From positions 1 through 17,531 of the forward strand of contig JAJRTI010000231.1 in assembly GCA_024278415.1 (NCBI GenBank): a stretch of 17,531 nt of DNA. Direction: 5' to 3'. The notes under the pieces are model-generated. The model did no database searches. It had not been told where the DNA came from and saw only the letters and a program-made list of their open reading frames with translations. The position numbers and the translations under genes are program-made. Of this stretch, positions 1-8,389 are shown one piece after another (within the stretch, counting starts at the first letter, position 1; the number at the start of each line of letters is the position of its first letter). The stretch comes from Planctomycetota bacterium (GTDB lineage: Bacteria > Planctomycetota > Brocadiia > JAJRTI01).

Positions 1-49
1 CGATGCGCAGCTTGTCTTGGGCCGACCAACGACGTCGCTTCTGAGACAT
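1..49 (-). CDS. IS3-type transposase OrfA, N-terminal fragment
   Basis: The reverse strand from ATG at 49 reads MSQKRRRWSAQDKLRI and runs off the window. The lysine/arginine-rich start followed by W-S-x-x-D/E-K-L-R-I is typical of the first helix of IS3-family OrfA (HTH_Tnp_1) proteins, which bind the element ends. A good ribosome site (AGGAG, about 59-63 on the forward map) lies about nine bases before the ATG. Only 16 codons are visible, so neither intactness nor the downstream OrfB integrase can be judged. Another protein with a similar HTH start is possible but less likely. Confidence 0.65.
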   Translation of the reverse strand, partial: MSQKRRRWSAQDKLRI

Positions 50-141
50 GGCTTCTTCTCCTTTCTGGAGCCATTGTAACATCCTCCAGAGGAGATCCCT
101 GACTAACTTCCCGTTTGTGCCACTTGCGCTGAAACACTACA
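1..141 (-). mobile_element. Probable edge of an IS3-family insertion sequence
   Basis: Upstream of the transposase start, the reverse strand reads TGTAGTGTTTCAGCGCAAG from base 141 inward. IS3 elements usually begin with TG and carry roughly 25-40 bp terminal repeats followed by a short leader before orfA. The 5' TG at 141, about 90 bases from the ATG, fits this, but the other end lies outside the window, so the boundary is a guess. A short dyad around 80-95 (CTCC-AGA-GGAG) lies in the leader. Confidence 0.4.
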
Positions 142-262
142 CCCCAAAGTTCTAGTGTCACGAAACAGGGCGTGCTGCACCATATTGCGCCAAAAGATCG
201 GACCCACACACGGATGGTCCATATAACCCATCTTTCACTCGTCAGTACCAAGGGAAGGAGAT

Positions 263-457
263 GTGTCTGAAACGCCCAAGCCGCCTGCGGCGAGCCGAAC
301 GGAGCCCACCGTTGGCCCGTCATTCTGGGCCGCGTCGCAGGCAGTAGCTGGGACGAATGGTATGACATCTCTCATCGACTGCCTCAAGGCAGGAGCACCG
401 CGGTGCACATGCAGGACGCCCAAGGGTTCCAATACGAGAAGGGCAAGACGATGGTAG
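263..457 (+). CDS. Small ORF overlapping the sigma-54 activator start
   Basis: A 64-codon frame starts at GTG 263 behind a purine-rich stretch (AGGGAAGGAG, 251-260). It runs into the sigma-54 activator gene, overlapping it by 55 bases in a different frame. I do not recognise the product, which begins MSETPKPPAASRTEPTVG and ends in an arginine-rich stretch typical of out-of-frame GC-rich DNA. The first 45 or so codons could be a real short leader, or the former N-terminus of the activator separated by a frameshift. It could also be chance. The only positive evidence is the Shine-Dalgarno-like sequence. Confidence 0.25.
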   Translation: MSETPKPPAASRTEPTVGPSFWAASQAVAGTNGMTSLIDCLKAGAPRCTCRTPKGSNTRRARRW

Positions 458-1449
458 GCCGGTCTCCGGTCATGCAAGCCGTGTTCGAGTTGATCCATTT
501 GTATGCGCCCTCCCCAGCGCACGTGCTCATAACGGGCGAAAGCGGTACGGGCAAAGAACTGGCCGCTCGGGCGCTGCACTATCATTCTGGCCGATCGGGG
601 CGTTTCGTGGCGTTCAACTGCAGTGCGGTCAGCAGCGACCTCTTCGAGAGCCGCCTTTTCGGCCATCGCAGGGGCGCGTTCACGGGCGCGGTCGCGGACT
701 GCCCAGGGTTGTTCGAGCTGGCCGACGGGGGAACGCTCCTCCTTGACGAGGTGGGAGAAATGCCCCTCGATCAGCAGGCCAAGTTCCTTCGGGCCCTCGA
801 GAGGGGAGAAATCGACCCGCTGGGAAGCAAGGAGCCGGTGCGGGTGTCGGTGCGCATCCTGGCGGCCACGAACAAGAACCTGGCCGAGGCAGTCCAGAAA
901 GGGACGTTTCGGAGGGACTTGTACGACCGACTCAACGTGTTGCCTCTGTTCCTGCCGCCTCTGCGGGAGCGTCCCGAGGATCTGGCACCATTGGTGGCCT
1001 ATCTGGTCGATCTGGTGAACGAAGAGAGCGGCACACAGGTGTCGCCGCCCTCCGCTGGGGACCTCGCCGCGATAGAGGCCGAACTGCTGTCTGGGAATGT
1101 ACGCGAACTCAAGAGTCTCATCACGCGGGCGGCGATTATGGAGAACCGCGGCGTACTCAACTCAAAGACCCTATCGAGGGCCAGAGGGCTCGGGCAGACG
1201 ACGCGCTCGCAGGCCTGCCGTGTAGAGGTGGAATCGGAGGACGACCACGCGATCCGCCTCCGTTTGGTCATTGATAGGGGCACACCATACAACGAGATTG
1301 AGACGAGTGTGGGCCGTGCCGTGGCACATGAGTATCTGAAGAAGCACGGCGGCCAGGCGAGCGCCGCCATGGACGAGCTTGGGGTGGGCAAGAGCCGGTG
1401 GACTCGTCTGATCAACGGGCAGCGGGACGGCCGAGGCAAACGGGGGTAG
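403..1449 (+). CDS. Sigma-54 enhancer-binding AAA+ ATPase without a sensor domain
   Basis: Proteins of this family hydrolyse ATP to remodel sigma-54 RNA polymerase and open promoters. Visible motifs are Walker A GESGTGKE (residues 45-52), the sigma-54 loop GAFTGA (91-96), Walker [10 protein letters not shown] (111-119), the sensor-I-like AATN (154-157) and the arginine-finger region [10 protein letters not shown] plus [10 protein letters not shown] (169-194). The C-terminus (about 304-340) has a helix-turn-helix-like stretch, [17 protein letters not shown], in the position of a Fis-type DNA-binding domain. At 348 residues there is no room for a receiver, GAF or PAS domain before the ATPase. 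Start GTG 403 is preferred because AGGAG lies seven bases upstream; ATG 409 is the alternative. The usual PGNVRE motif is SGNVRE here. The gene is convergent with the protease gene, 37 bases apart, and lies just inside an IS edge that may have altered its promoter. The family call is firm; the targets are unknown. Confidence 0.92.
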   Translation: MHMQDAQGFQYEKGKTMVGRSPVMQAVFELIHLYAPSPAHVLITGESGTGKELAARALHYHSGRSGRFVAFNCSAVSSDLFESRLFGHRRGAFTGAVADCPGLFELADGGTLLLDEVGEMPLDQQAKFLRALERGEIDPLGSKEPVRVSVRILAATNKNLAEAVQKGTFRRDLYDRLNVLPLFLPPLRERPEDLAPLVAYLVDLVNEESGTQVSPPSAGDLAAIEAELLSGNVRELKSLITRAAIMENRGVLNSKTLSRARGLGQTTRSQACRVEVESEDDHAIRLRLVIDRGTPYNEIETSVGRAVAHEYLKKHGGQASAAMDELGVGKSRWTRLINGQRDGRGKRG

Positions 1450-1486
1450 CCGGGAGTCGGGGATCGACAGGATCCGGATCGGGCCG

Positions 1487-2752
1487 TCAACTGAACGCAA
1501 AACTGACACGATGAAATGCGATGTCGCGTCGCTCTTCGGCTTGCCACGTCGTGTTTGCCACGATGAGCAGGATGTACCCCGGCGAACCCTCAAGCGAGGC
1601 CAGGTCGAGAACCTGCGTCTGCCCGAAGGCGCGCTCCCAGGGCACCAAGACGATGGTTGGTTGGCTGCCGCAGGCGACTCCGTATTCCCCCTCCTTCGGC
1701 TTACGGACGAGATGGACGACCCCCTTGCCAGGAGGGTCAGCCGCGAGGAGACCGCTTCTGGTCGGCCCCGACACGATCTCCAGTTGGAGGAGGCATGTCT
1801 TGACGCCTTCTGGGACCTCGATGAGGTGGTAGTGAGCCGCGAGCGGGCCAATGGGCACACGGATCTCGAACTCGCCCTCGCGGTTGGAGCCACAGCGGAC
1901 GGGACCGGCCCACGCGTGCTGGAACAGCCGGCGCAGCAGGTCGCCGTTCGCGTACCTGCTGGGTGTGCCGTCCAGAAAGAAGTTCCAAGCCAGGAACTCA
2001 TTGGCGAAAAGGTCGGCCGCGTCGGCCGACGCGAAGGGCGTCCGCTCCCCGCGTCCGTCTGTGAGCCAGTCATGAAGGGCCTCGAAGGGGGTGTCGAACC
2101 GGCCGGCCCGAGACCACACCTCGCGGAGCACGTCCGTGCCGGCAAAGCGATCCCGCAGGTACTGACAGAAGAGCAAGCCGCCGTACTTGTGCCATCCGTC
2201 CGGCCCAGCGTCGAGGGGGCGTCCCGGCCTGTCGAACCATTCATAGAGATAGCGCAGGTACTGCTGGTTGCCAGGGAAGATCTCACTCTCCATAAAGGCG
2301 GCCGTGGCCTCGCCAAACCATGCCCAGGGATCTTCCTCGTCGAGCGATGTCGGTCTGAGCCCAAGTTGGATGGCATGGAAGATCTCGTGTGCGACCGCGA
2401 ACTCCATTCGGGCGCGGTTGGTCGGCCCCCCGGCATCCTCGTGTCGGGGAGCGACCCAGATCTCGATGGGCCTGCCGGGGATGCCATAGTACAGCGTAAG
2501 GGCTTCCGCGGAAGGCGATTGGCGCAGATACACGTCAACATGCTCCGCCTGCAGTCTCCACCCGGCTTGCTGGTAGGCCTCCAGCGCGGCATGAAACAGA
2601 TCCACGGTCGTCTTGAGATGGCCGACGTCGTGAACGCCGTGTAGCCGCATTGGCTCCGTTTGGGCCGCGTAGGCCGAGCGCATTCGGTAGTGGAATCGGA
2701 ACGGTTTGGAGTCTAGCGCCTGGTAGTCGGGCACAGTCTTGCACTCCTTCAT
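1487..2752 (-). CDS. Putative gluzincin-type zinc metalloprotease
   Basis: The 421-residue product contains AVAHEIFHAIQLG, an HEXXH zinc site at residues 122-126, followed 22 residues later by GEATAAFMES with Glu148. This spacing fits gluzincin peptidases, in which two histidines and a downstream glutamate bind zinc and the HEXXH glutamate is the catalytic base. Aromatic and tryptophan-rich segments after it (YLYEWFDRP, HDWLTD, LAWNFFLDG) resemble large secreted proteases of the peptidase-MA/DUF6055 sort. The last 130 or so residues look beta-rich and could be a separate domain. ATG 2752 was chosen because upstream in-frame codons are arginine-rich and look non-coding, although no strong ribosome site precedes it. 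From this start there is no signal peptide; a 39-codon ORF in another frame ends on this ATG and may supply one after a frameshift, or couple translation. It is the last gene of the kinase/regulator chain. Substrate unknown. Confidence 0.75.
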   Translation of the reverse strand: MKECKTVPDYQALDSKPFRFHYRMRSAYAAQTEPMRLHGVHDVGHLKTTVDLFHAALEAYQQAGWRLQAEHVDVYLRQSPSAEALTLYYGIPGRPIEIWVAPRHEDAGGPTNRARMEFAVAHEIFHAIQLGLRPTSLDEEDPWAWFGEATAAFMESEIFPGNQQYLRYLYEWFDRPGRPLDAGPDGWHKYGGLLFCQYLRDRFAGTDVLREVWSRAGRFDTPFEALHDWLTDGRGERTPFASADAADLFANEFLAWNFFLDGTPSRYANGDLLRRLFQHAWAGPVRCGSNREGEFEIRVPIGPLAAHYHLIEVPEGVKTCLLQLEIVSGPTRSGLLAADPPGKGVVHLVRKPKEGEYGVACGSQPTIVLVPWERAFGQTQVLDLASLEGSPGYILLIVANTTWQAEERRDIAFHRVSFAFS

Positions 2753-2868
2753 ACCGTCTGTGACTGCCGGAAAGGCGGTGCGGCTGCGAGCGCGGCGCAG
2801 GCCGCCGCGCCCCCTCGCATGAGATGGCTTTGCCGCGACACGCGGAAGCACCTGACGAGGCCGTACAT
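2749..2868 (-). CDS. 39-codon ORF linking regulator and protease
   Basis: On the reverse strand an ATG at 2868 shares its A with the stop codon of the response regulator (TGATG). The frame stays open for 39 codons and its TGA overlaps the protease ATG (ATGA). The product contains an alanine-rich stretch, MRGGAAACAALAAAPP, from internal Met17, which looks like a short, weak signal-peptide core. Two readings are possible: a small coupling peptide translated between two genes, or the true N-terminus of the protease separated by a one-base frameshift (a -1 shift near the end would join the frames). Both junction overlaps are seen directly; function is inferred. I cannot exclude chance in GC-rich DNA. 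Confidence 0.4.
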   Translation of the reverse strand: MYGLVRCFRVSRQSHLMRGGAAACAALAAAPPFRQSQTV

Positions 2869-3521
2869 CACGTGTGCGGCACGGCCTGCTCACGGCCGTC
2901 TGCCTTTACGAACTCAACGTAACGTTCGATCTCCTTTCGGCGTTCCTCGGAGAATCGCTTGGCATACCGTGTGATCTCCTTCAGCAGCGTGTTGGCGTCG
3001 ATGGTGCCACAGGCGTGGTGCCACGGCCCGCTCGGCGCCGCTGCCGGCGGCGAGCCCTCTTCCGCGCGTTCGGCTCCATCGCGGCCAAACAGGGCCTCGG
3101 CCCGCACGAGCAGGCGATGCTCCCACCACTCCACCATTCTCTTGCCGAGCGCATCCAGTCCCTCTGACGGATCTTTGGCCACGATGACGTCGTAGCCGAT
3201 GGATCGCATCCTCGGGCTCTCCCTGACTGCCTCGTCCTCGAAGTATTGGGTATACCGCAGCACCAGGCAAGCCGGGAAGGCGTGCATCACGTCTTCGGCC
3301 AGGCGGAGCCCCACTTGGATGGCCGCCTTCCCGGTGCCCAAGCCCATGTCCACAACCGCGATATCTATCGCCGCGTTGTCCCGTTGTGCGACCCGCAGGT
3401 GATTTCGCGCTTCCTCCACGTTTTCGGCCGTCAGGGTCTTCACGTCCGGGAACAGCATCTTCACACGGGCGACGATGTTCTCGGTCTGCTCGGGTTCGTC
3501 GTCGACGATGAATACTCTCAT
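2868..3521 (-). CDS. Response regulator with a non-standard C-terminus
   Basis: The first 125 or so residues form a CheY-like receiver: acidic pair Asp7/Asp8 in FIVDDEPE, phospho-acceptor Asp58 in VVDMGLG, the switch threonine at Thr91 (LRYTQYF) and the conserved Lys116 (IVAKDP). The remaining 90 residues contain a proline/alanine linker and a basic helical segment (KEITRYAKRFSEERRKEIER, 181-200). No helix-turn-helix, GGDEF, ATPase or other output domain is visible. The start ATG overlaps the kinase stop by four bases (ATGA), with GGAGGAG eight bases upstream inside the kinase gene, so translation is coupled and the kinase is the obvious phospho-donor. It may act through protein contact, for example with a partner protein, rather than by binding DNA; that is inference. 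Confidence 0.9.
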   Translation of the reverse strand: MRVFIVDDEPEQTENIVARVKMLFPDVKTLTAENVEEARNHLRVAQRDNAAIDIAVVDMGLGTGKAAIQVGLRLAEDVMHAFPACLVLRYTQYFEDEAVRESPRMRSIGYDVIVAKDPSEGLDALGKRMVEWWEHRLLVRAEALFGRDGAERAEEGSPPAAAPSGPWHHACGTIDANTLLKEITRYAKRFSEERRKEIERYVEFVKADGREQAVPHT

Positions 3522-6500
3522 GTGTCGTTCTCCTCCAGGCCCTTGGGCAGACGGATTTCGAACACCGCGCCTCGGCCCTTGATCTGTCTGAGCTGGATGC
3601 TGCCGCCGTGTGCTCGGATAATCCGTCTAACTCCGAACAGGCCGAAGCCGTGACTGCAGGCATTGCCCTTGGTGGTGACGGTGGCGCTGAACGCGGATTC
3701 AGGGTCGTCCAGCTCTATGCCGGGCCCGTTGTCCGACACCGTGATCTGCAGCCCCCGTTCCTCGCCGTCCTCGGACCACGGCTCCATATGGACCTGAAAC
3801 TCCAGTTCTCGGCCCGTTGCTGCAACGGCCTGACGGGCATTGTTCACGAGTTCGTGGATGGCCAAGGCGAACAGGATGGGATCCACGCACATGCGCCAGC
3901 GCTGGTCCTGTGGAGCCACGAACGGGACATGCACTTCACGCAGGATGTTTTCGATCAGCTGGCCCATGTCGTGAGGGCTACGCTCGGGCCGAAGCGTCTT
4001 GCGGGACGCAAACAGCCGCCTTGCGAAGGTCTGAGCGTTTGCGACGAGACCATACTGCCGCTCGATGAGCGCCCGAAGTGACGCATCGCACTGCTCGTAG
4101 CCCTGACGCACGGCGAACAGGATGTTGGACAGGGCGTCACGGATGACGTTCAGCTTGTTGCAGACGTCGTGCGCGGCGACCTCGATGGGCTCGTTGATCT
4201 CTCTCTCGCGAGCAGTCAGGTCATGCACCACCTCCACCGCGCCCAGGACAGCTTTGGTATCGGGATCGACGATCGCGTTGGCCACCACCAGGGCGTTGTA
4301 CTCCTCGCCGTCCTTGGGCTTGCCAATGTGGCCATCGTCAATCACAGGTTTGGGACGGCCGCATTCTCGTGCCTGCTGCATGGCCCGCTCCGTGGGGCAG
4401 TTTGGGCATAGGCGTTCGCTCTTCTCATAGACATGGTAGCATTTCCGGCCCACCAGATCGCCATCGTGCTTGAAGCGCTCCCGCTTCACCTTGTTGACGA
4501 GGATGATGTTGAAGTCCCTGTCGACCACACAGATCTCTTCCGCCACCGCGTCGAGCATGCTTTCCAACTGAAGCTGACGCCGCTCGGCCTGCCGCCTGGC
4601 ATGGGTCATCTCCATCACGACCCCCAGTGCCATGGCCATGGCGGCCATGAGGTCCACCTCCTCTGTGCTGAACGCAAGGCCATCGTGTTCGGAGACGCGA
4701 CGCCTCGTCAGGGTGATGGCGCCCATAACGTTGCCGGACGAGTCCCACAAGGGCACCCCCATGAAGGCGCGCACCTTGAGCCCCAGCTCCCGGTCGATGA
4801 CTTCCCTGTGGCGCATCGACCACCGAGCGCCGGCGCCCTCGACGCTTGGTTCGTTCACCACGGTGCCTCGCAGGACCTCGTTCGTCAAGCCCGTGTTCGA
4901 CGGCCGGCGCCGATCATCCCGAATCTCCAGCGGGTAGCCGTAGGCGCCGACCCGGCGAAACTCCTGAGGCTGTGCGCCCGTGCCAAACGCGCTCGTATCC
5001 ACGGGACAGTACACCGCGCATAGGTGGGCCTTGAAGATACTGGCAATGTTCCCCGCGATGTCGTTCAGGAACTCCTCCTCGTCCACGCCAACTCGGCTGG
5101 GAGGCTTGGCCGTCACCAGATCCGCGAGCAACGTGTCCTCGGAGAGTCTGAACCTGCCCAACAGCGACTGGACGAGCGCCATAAGCTCGATCACACGCTG
5201 ACGCGCGTTCGCGCGTTCGGTCTGGTGGGTCAGGGCCAAGGCCAGGGCCAAGTCGCCCGTCATCTCATCGAGCGGAGCCCTGTGGTCGCGTCGGACCTTC
5301 TCGTCGTTGATTACGAGAGCCCCGTACACCACGTTGCCGACCGTCAACGGCATGGCCAAAAACGGCCCCCTGAACCCCAGCTTGTCCTGCCAGTGTGCGT
5401 CGATCTCCTCGGAGTCCTCCGCCCGCTCAATGAAGGTGCACTCCCCCTGTGCGATGACCTTTGGCGTGACCGCGTGTGCGTCCTCGCGCGCGGCGAACGT
5501 GATGCGCTCAACGGCCTCGCGGTCGAAGCCCACGGAGCCCTTTGCGGAGATGAGCCCTGTGTCCCTGTCATGGAAGAAAAGCAGGCAGCGCTTGAAGCCG
5601 AACGTCTCACAGATGGGTTCAAGCATGTGGTCCAGGGCTTCCTGCGGTCGAGCGCTCCGATCCAGCAGCATGGCATGCAGACGCTTGCGCTGGCGTTCTC
5701 TCTCTTCCACCTGAAGCCGGTACACCGCGAGCCCCACCTGTCTGGTCATCGACTCTAGGAACTCCCTGTCCTCGTCCGGCAACGGGCGCTCGGAAAACGC
5801 GTTGTCAACATAGATCACCCCGATGGGCATGTCCTCGCTCCTCAACGCCACTGTCGCATACGCGTGCGGGCCAAAGGCCGATCGCAGTTCGTCGCTGCAC
5901 TCGGCGTCACTCCAGTCACCGACTAGGCTGGCCGGGCTCCCCCCGTCGCCAGGCAGCGGACCGAGGATTGGCTTCATTGCCTTCGTGAACGGCAGGCGCG
6001 CTCGGCCGGCCCGTTCCAACAGAGATTGGTCGCACCGAGTCCCGTGGCGATCCAATTCCGCCATCAGCTCGTCGACCGTCAGCGGCTCGCGCTGCTGCCA
6101 CACGAATCGGCCGTCGTCATCGTCCAACCCGCCCATAGCCGCTCTCGGCTCCAGGTTCTCCCCCGGTACGTCGAACAGCCAGGCCACAGCCCTGTCGAAC
6201 CCCCTGGCTCGGACGCACGTGAGCCCGGAGAGGGCCAGCCCCAGCACGCGGTCCACGTTGCCTTCCCGGTGGATGGCGTCGCCGATCTCGCTGAGGACCG
6301 CCAGCCGCGCGTGCTGCTGTTCAATGGTGCGCAAGTTCGCAATCGTGTTGGCCATGCTCTGGGCCACCATCCTTGCCACCTCTTCGTCCCATCGGTTGAG
6401 GCGCCATGGCTCCGATCGGCCACACACGCGCATCACACCAAGGGTACTTCCTCGGGAGACCAACGGCGTGGCCAGCAATTGCCGGCGAACGCCGTGTGGC

Positions 6501-8335
6501 AGCGGCTCTTGGTACACGCCGACAGGTATCGGCTCCGGTTCGTAGGTCTTGAGAGGAGCCCTGTTGTGGCGCACGTCGTCCGGTATGCGCAGCGTCTGAT
6601 TGTTCCGCCACACCCACCCCGTCAGTCCCTCGCCTCGTTCGTAGGACTTGTCCCGATACTCCGCCTTCGAGAGCCCGCTGCTCGTGGCAGCCAGGCGTAG
6701 CCGACGATTGGTGTGGTCAATCAGGAACAGCGACGCCGCCTTGCAGTCAAACACGTTCGGCAAGACCCGGCGCACCATTTCGTCCAGGAACGCGTCCAGA
6801 CTGGTGACGCGCGAGTGCACGTCGGCCATCTCCTTCTCCACCATGAGGATCCGTTCGTGATGGCTTCGTCGGATGGCCTCCATGATACGCTCGGCCGCGC
6901 GGCACAAGAACGCCTCTTCGTCGACGTAGAAGAAGTGAGGGGTGCGTGTGGTCAGATTGATGAAGCCGGCCACTCCCCGGTCCGTCATGAGCGGCACGCT
7001 GATCAGCGACTGGGCTCCCTCGGCAACGGCCGCGTCGTCCTCAGAGACTTCTGGCGCTTCCGGCAGATGCGAGCGAGTCAAGGGACGGCACCGGTTGTAA
7101 ACGTGCACCATGAAGCTTTCGTCCAACGCCACTTCGGAGCCCACTGCCGGGCCGCCGGGGAAGGAGGGTGTCGTCGCCATCAGCTCCGCGACGCGGAAGC
7201 GGTCATCGAGCAGCCAGATCTGGCAGAAGGAGTCGTTCGCGATCCGACACGTGTGCTCGGCGATCTGGCGCAGCGTCTCGCCGATGGGTTGGTGCCTTGC
7301 CAGCGCGACGTCGATGTTGTGGAGCACGTCCAACTGCAGGTTCCGTGTGCCCCGAAGCTCCATCCCCACAAAGCGCGAGACCATGCACCCCGTGACTCTA
7401 GCCGCGAGTTCAGCACGGCGCTGGGTCGCGTCGGAAAACTCGCGTCGCGCGGAAAGGAAGTCCAGGACGATCAAGCCGCGGGTCTGTCCGGCGGCGTCTG
7501 TAAACGGAAGAGCGACCTGCCCCCCGACCCCAGGGCCGCCGTGGCGTGGCTCCGCGGCGGCCGACTGGCTTACGTCCGGGGTATACGTCGGAGTGCACGA
7601 TGCCAGGACCGAGTCGAACGCCGCGGACTGCACGGCCTTGTGGCGGCAGGCGGCGCCAGCAGCGGCCATGGAGGGAGCCGTATCCCTCAGTTCGCCGGTC
7701 TCGCGGTCGACTTGGAGGACGCGTGCCGCGTCTGCACCGGTCACCTCCTGAGCCACGATCCCCATCAACCCCAGCAAGCGCTTCGGGTCGAACACCAGGC
7801 GTTCGCGCCGGCCCATTTCCACCGCCCTATGGAACAGGACAGAGAGCAATTCCCCGACGGCCTCGAAGTCCTCTGGCGGCACGTAGCGCAGGTGCTCCAC
7901 GTGTCTAGACCAGTAGGACATGTCCACGCCCAGGGCTTCGGCATGGGCCTTCACCGTCTCCTTCTGGGCAAGATCCGTGATGACCTGTCCAGCGCAGCAG
8001 ACCGCGATCGGCTCCTCGTCCAGCAAGATGGGCACTGCGCACTCGCTCAGCCCGCCGCACAGGCAGGCATAGATTACCGGCTTGCCGGCCTTGAGCGCTG
8101 CTCTACATCCCTCCCGGTCGCTGCGATGACACCTGCGAGTTCCCTGGTTGAGCTTGAACGCGGTCGTGCAGATCGCGGCGTTGTTCATGGGCCGCGTCAG
8201 GAAGCCGCACGATACATCCATGAGGACGCACGCCATGTCCACGGCCTCAGCAGCCGCGCGCTGCAGGAGTTCCAGCACGTTCAAATCCACACACTTGAGG
8301 ATCAGGTGCCGCGGCGCAGCTCCGTTCTGAGGCAT
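3518..8335 (-). CDS. PocR-GAF(x6)-PAS sensor histidine kinase
   Basis: This soluble 1605-residue kinase has no transmembrane segment. Approximate order: PocR ligand-binding domain (10-180, with RRCHRSDREGC and CLCGGLSEC), six GAF-like domains (184-324, 332-492, 509-669, 682-872, 889-1039, 1084-1244), a PAS domain (1254-1374) with three cysteines (1299, 1310, 1313), a dimerisation segment with candidate phospho-acceptor His1389 (AAHDVCNKLNVI), and an HATPase domain (1479-1599) with N box ELVNNARQA, G1 DNGPG and G2 GFGLFG. PocR domains are known or proposed to bind small organic ligands; GAF and PAS domains commonly bind nucleotides, haem or redox groups. GAF boundaries are by eye and the count could differ by one. 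ATG 8335 is preferred over the upstream TTG 8398 because GGAG lies eight bases before it and the longer start would cover a likely control region. First gene of the minus-strand chain; its partner regulator overlaps its stop. Confidence 0.93.
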   Translation of the reverse strand: MPQNGAAPRHLILKCVDLNVLELLQRAAAEAVDMACVLMDVSCGFLTRPMNNAAICTTAFKLNQGTRRCHRSDREGCRAALKAGKPVIYACLCGGLSECAVPILLDEEPIAVCCAGQVITDLAQKETVKAHAEALGVDMSYWSRHVEHLRYVPPEDFEAVGELLSVLFHRAVEMGRRERLVFDPKRLLGLMGIVAQEVTGADAARVLQVDRETGELRDTAPSMAAAGAACRHKAVQSAAFDSVLASCTPTYTPDVSQSAAAEPRHGGPGVGGQVALPFTDAAGQTRGLIVLDFLSARREFSDATQRRAELAARVTGCMVSRFVGMELRGTRNLQLDVLHNIDVALARHQPIGETLRQIAEHTCRIANDSFCQIWLLDDRFRVAELMATTPSFPGGPAVGSEVALDESFMVHVYNRCRPLTRSHLPEAPEVSEDDAAVAEGAQSLISVPLMTDRGVAGFINLTTRTPHFFYVDEEAFLCRAAERIMEAIRRSHHERILMVEKEMADVHSRVTSLDAFLDEMVRRVLPNVFDCKAASLFLIDHTNRRLRLAATSSGLSKAEYRDKSYERGEGLTGWVWRNNQTLRIPDDVRHNRAPLKTYEPEPIPVGVYQEPLPHGVRRQLLATPLVSRGSTLGVMRVCGRSEPWRLNRWDEEVARMVAQSMANTIANLRTIEQQHARLAVLSEIGDAIHREGNVDRVLGLALSGLTCVRARGFDRAVAWLFDVPGENLEPRAAMGGLDDDDGRFVWQQREPLTVDELMAELDRHGTRCDQSLLERAGRARLPFTKAMKPILGPLPGDGGSPASLVGDWSDAECSDELRSAFGPHAYATVALRSEDMPIGVIYVDNAFSERPLPDEDREFLESMTRQVGLAVYRLQVEERERQRKRLHAMLLDRSARPQEALDHMLEPICETFGFKRCLLFFHDRDTGLISAKGSVGFDREAVERITFAAREDAHAVTPKVIAQGECTFIERAEDSEEIDAHWQDKLGFRGPFLAMPLTVGNVVYGALVINDEKVRRDHRAPLDEMTGDLALALALTHQTERANARQRVIELMALVQSLLGRFRLSEDTLLADLVTAKPPSRVGVDEEEFLNDIAGNIASIFKAHLCAVYCPVDTSAFGTGAQPQEFRRVGAYGYPLEIRDDRRRPSNTGLTNEVLRGTVVNEPSVEGAGARWSMRHREVIDRELGLKVRAFMGVPLWDSSGNVMGAITLTRRRVSEHDGLAFSTEEVDLMAAMAMALGVVMEMTHARRQAERRQLQLESMLDAVAEEICVVDRDFNIILVNKVKRERFKHDGDLVGRKCYHVYEKSERLCPNCPTERAMQQARECGRPKPVIDDGHIGKPKDGEEYNALVVANAIVDPDTKAVLGAVEVVHDLTAREREINEPIEVAAHDVCNKLNVIRDALSNILFAVRQGYEQCDASLRALIERQYGLVANAQTFARRLFASRKTLRPERSPHDMGQLIENILREVHVPFVAPQDQRWRMCVDPILFALAIHELVNNARQAVAATGRELEFQVHMEPWSEDGEERGLQITVSDNGPGIELDDPESAFSATVTTKGNACSHGFGLFGVRRIIRAHGGSIQLRQIKGRGAVFEIRLPKGLEENDT

Positions 8336-8389
8336 CAGCGGTTCTCCAAGGGCTCTTAGGCCCCCGCACGTGATGGGCAGCGGTCGTTG

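Noticed and set aside
170..195. A sigma-54-like sequence, TGCACC-ATA-TTGCG, upstream of the activator
   Set aside because: The spacing between the -24 and -12 elements is one base short and the GG is not conserved, so it is unlikely to work.
1471..1480. The palindrome GATCCGGATC between convergent genes
   Set aside because: Too short for a terminator and has no T-tract; probably chance.
1511..2644. A 377-codon forward frame opposite the metalloprotease
   Set aside because: The reverse strand carries the HEXXH motif and gluzincin spacing; the forward frame has no recognisable motif.
6713..8359. A 548-codon open frame on the forward strand opposite the kinase
   Set aside because: It is antisense to clearly recognisable PocR and GAF sequence, is Arg/His/Val-rich, and shows no domain or ribosome site; long antisense frames are expected at this GC content.
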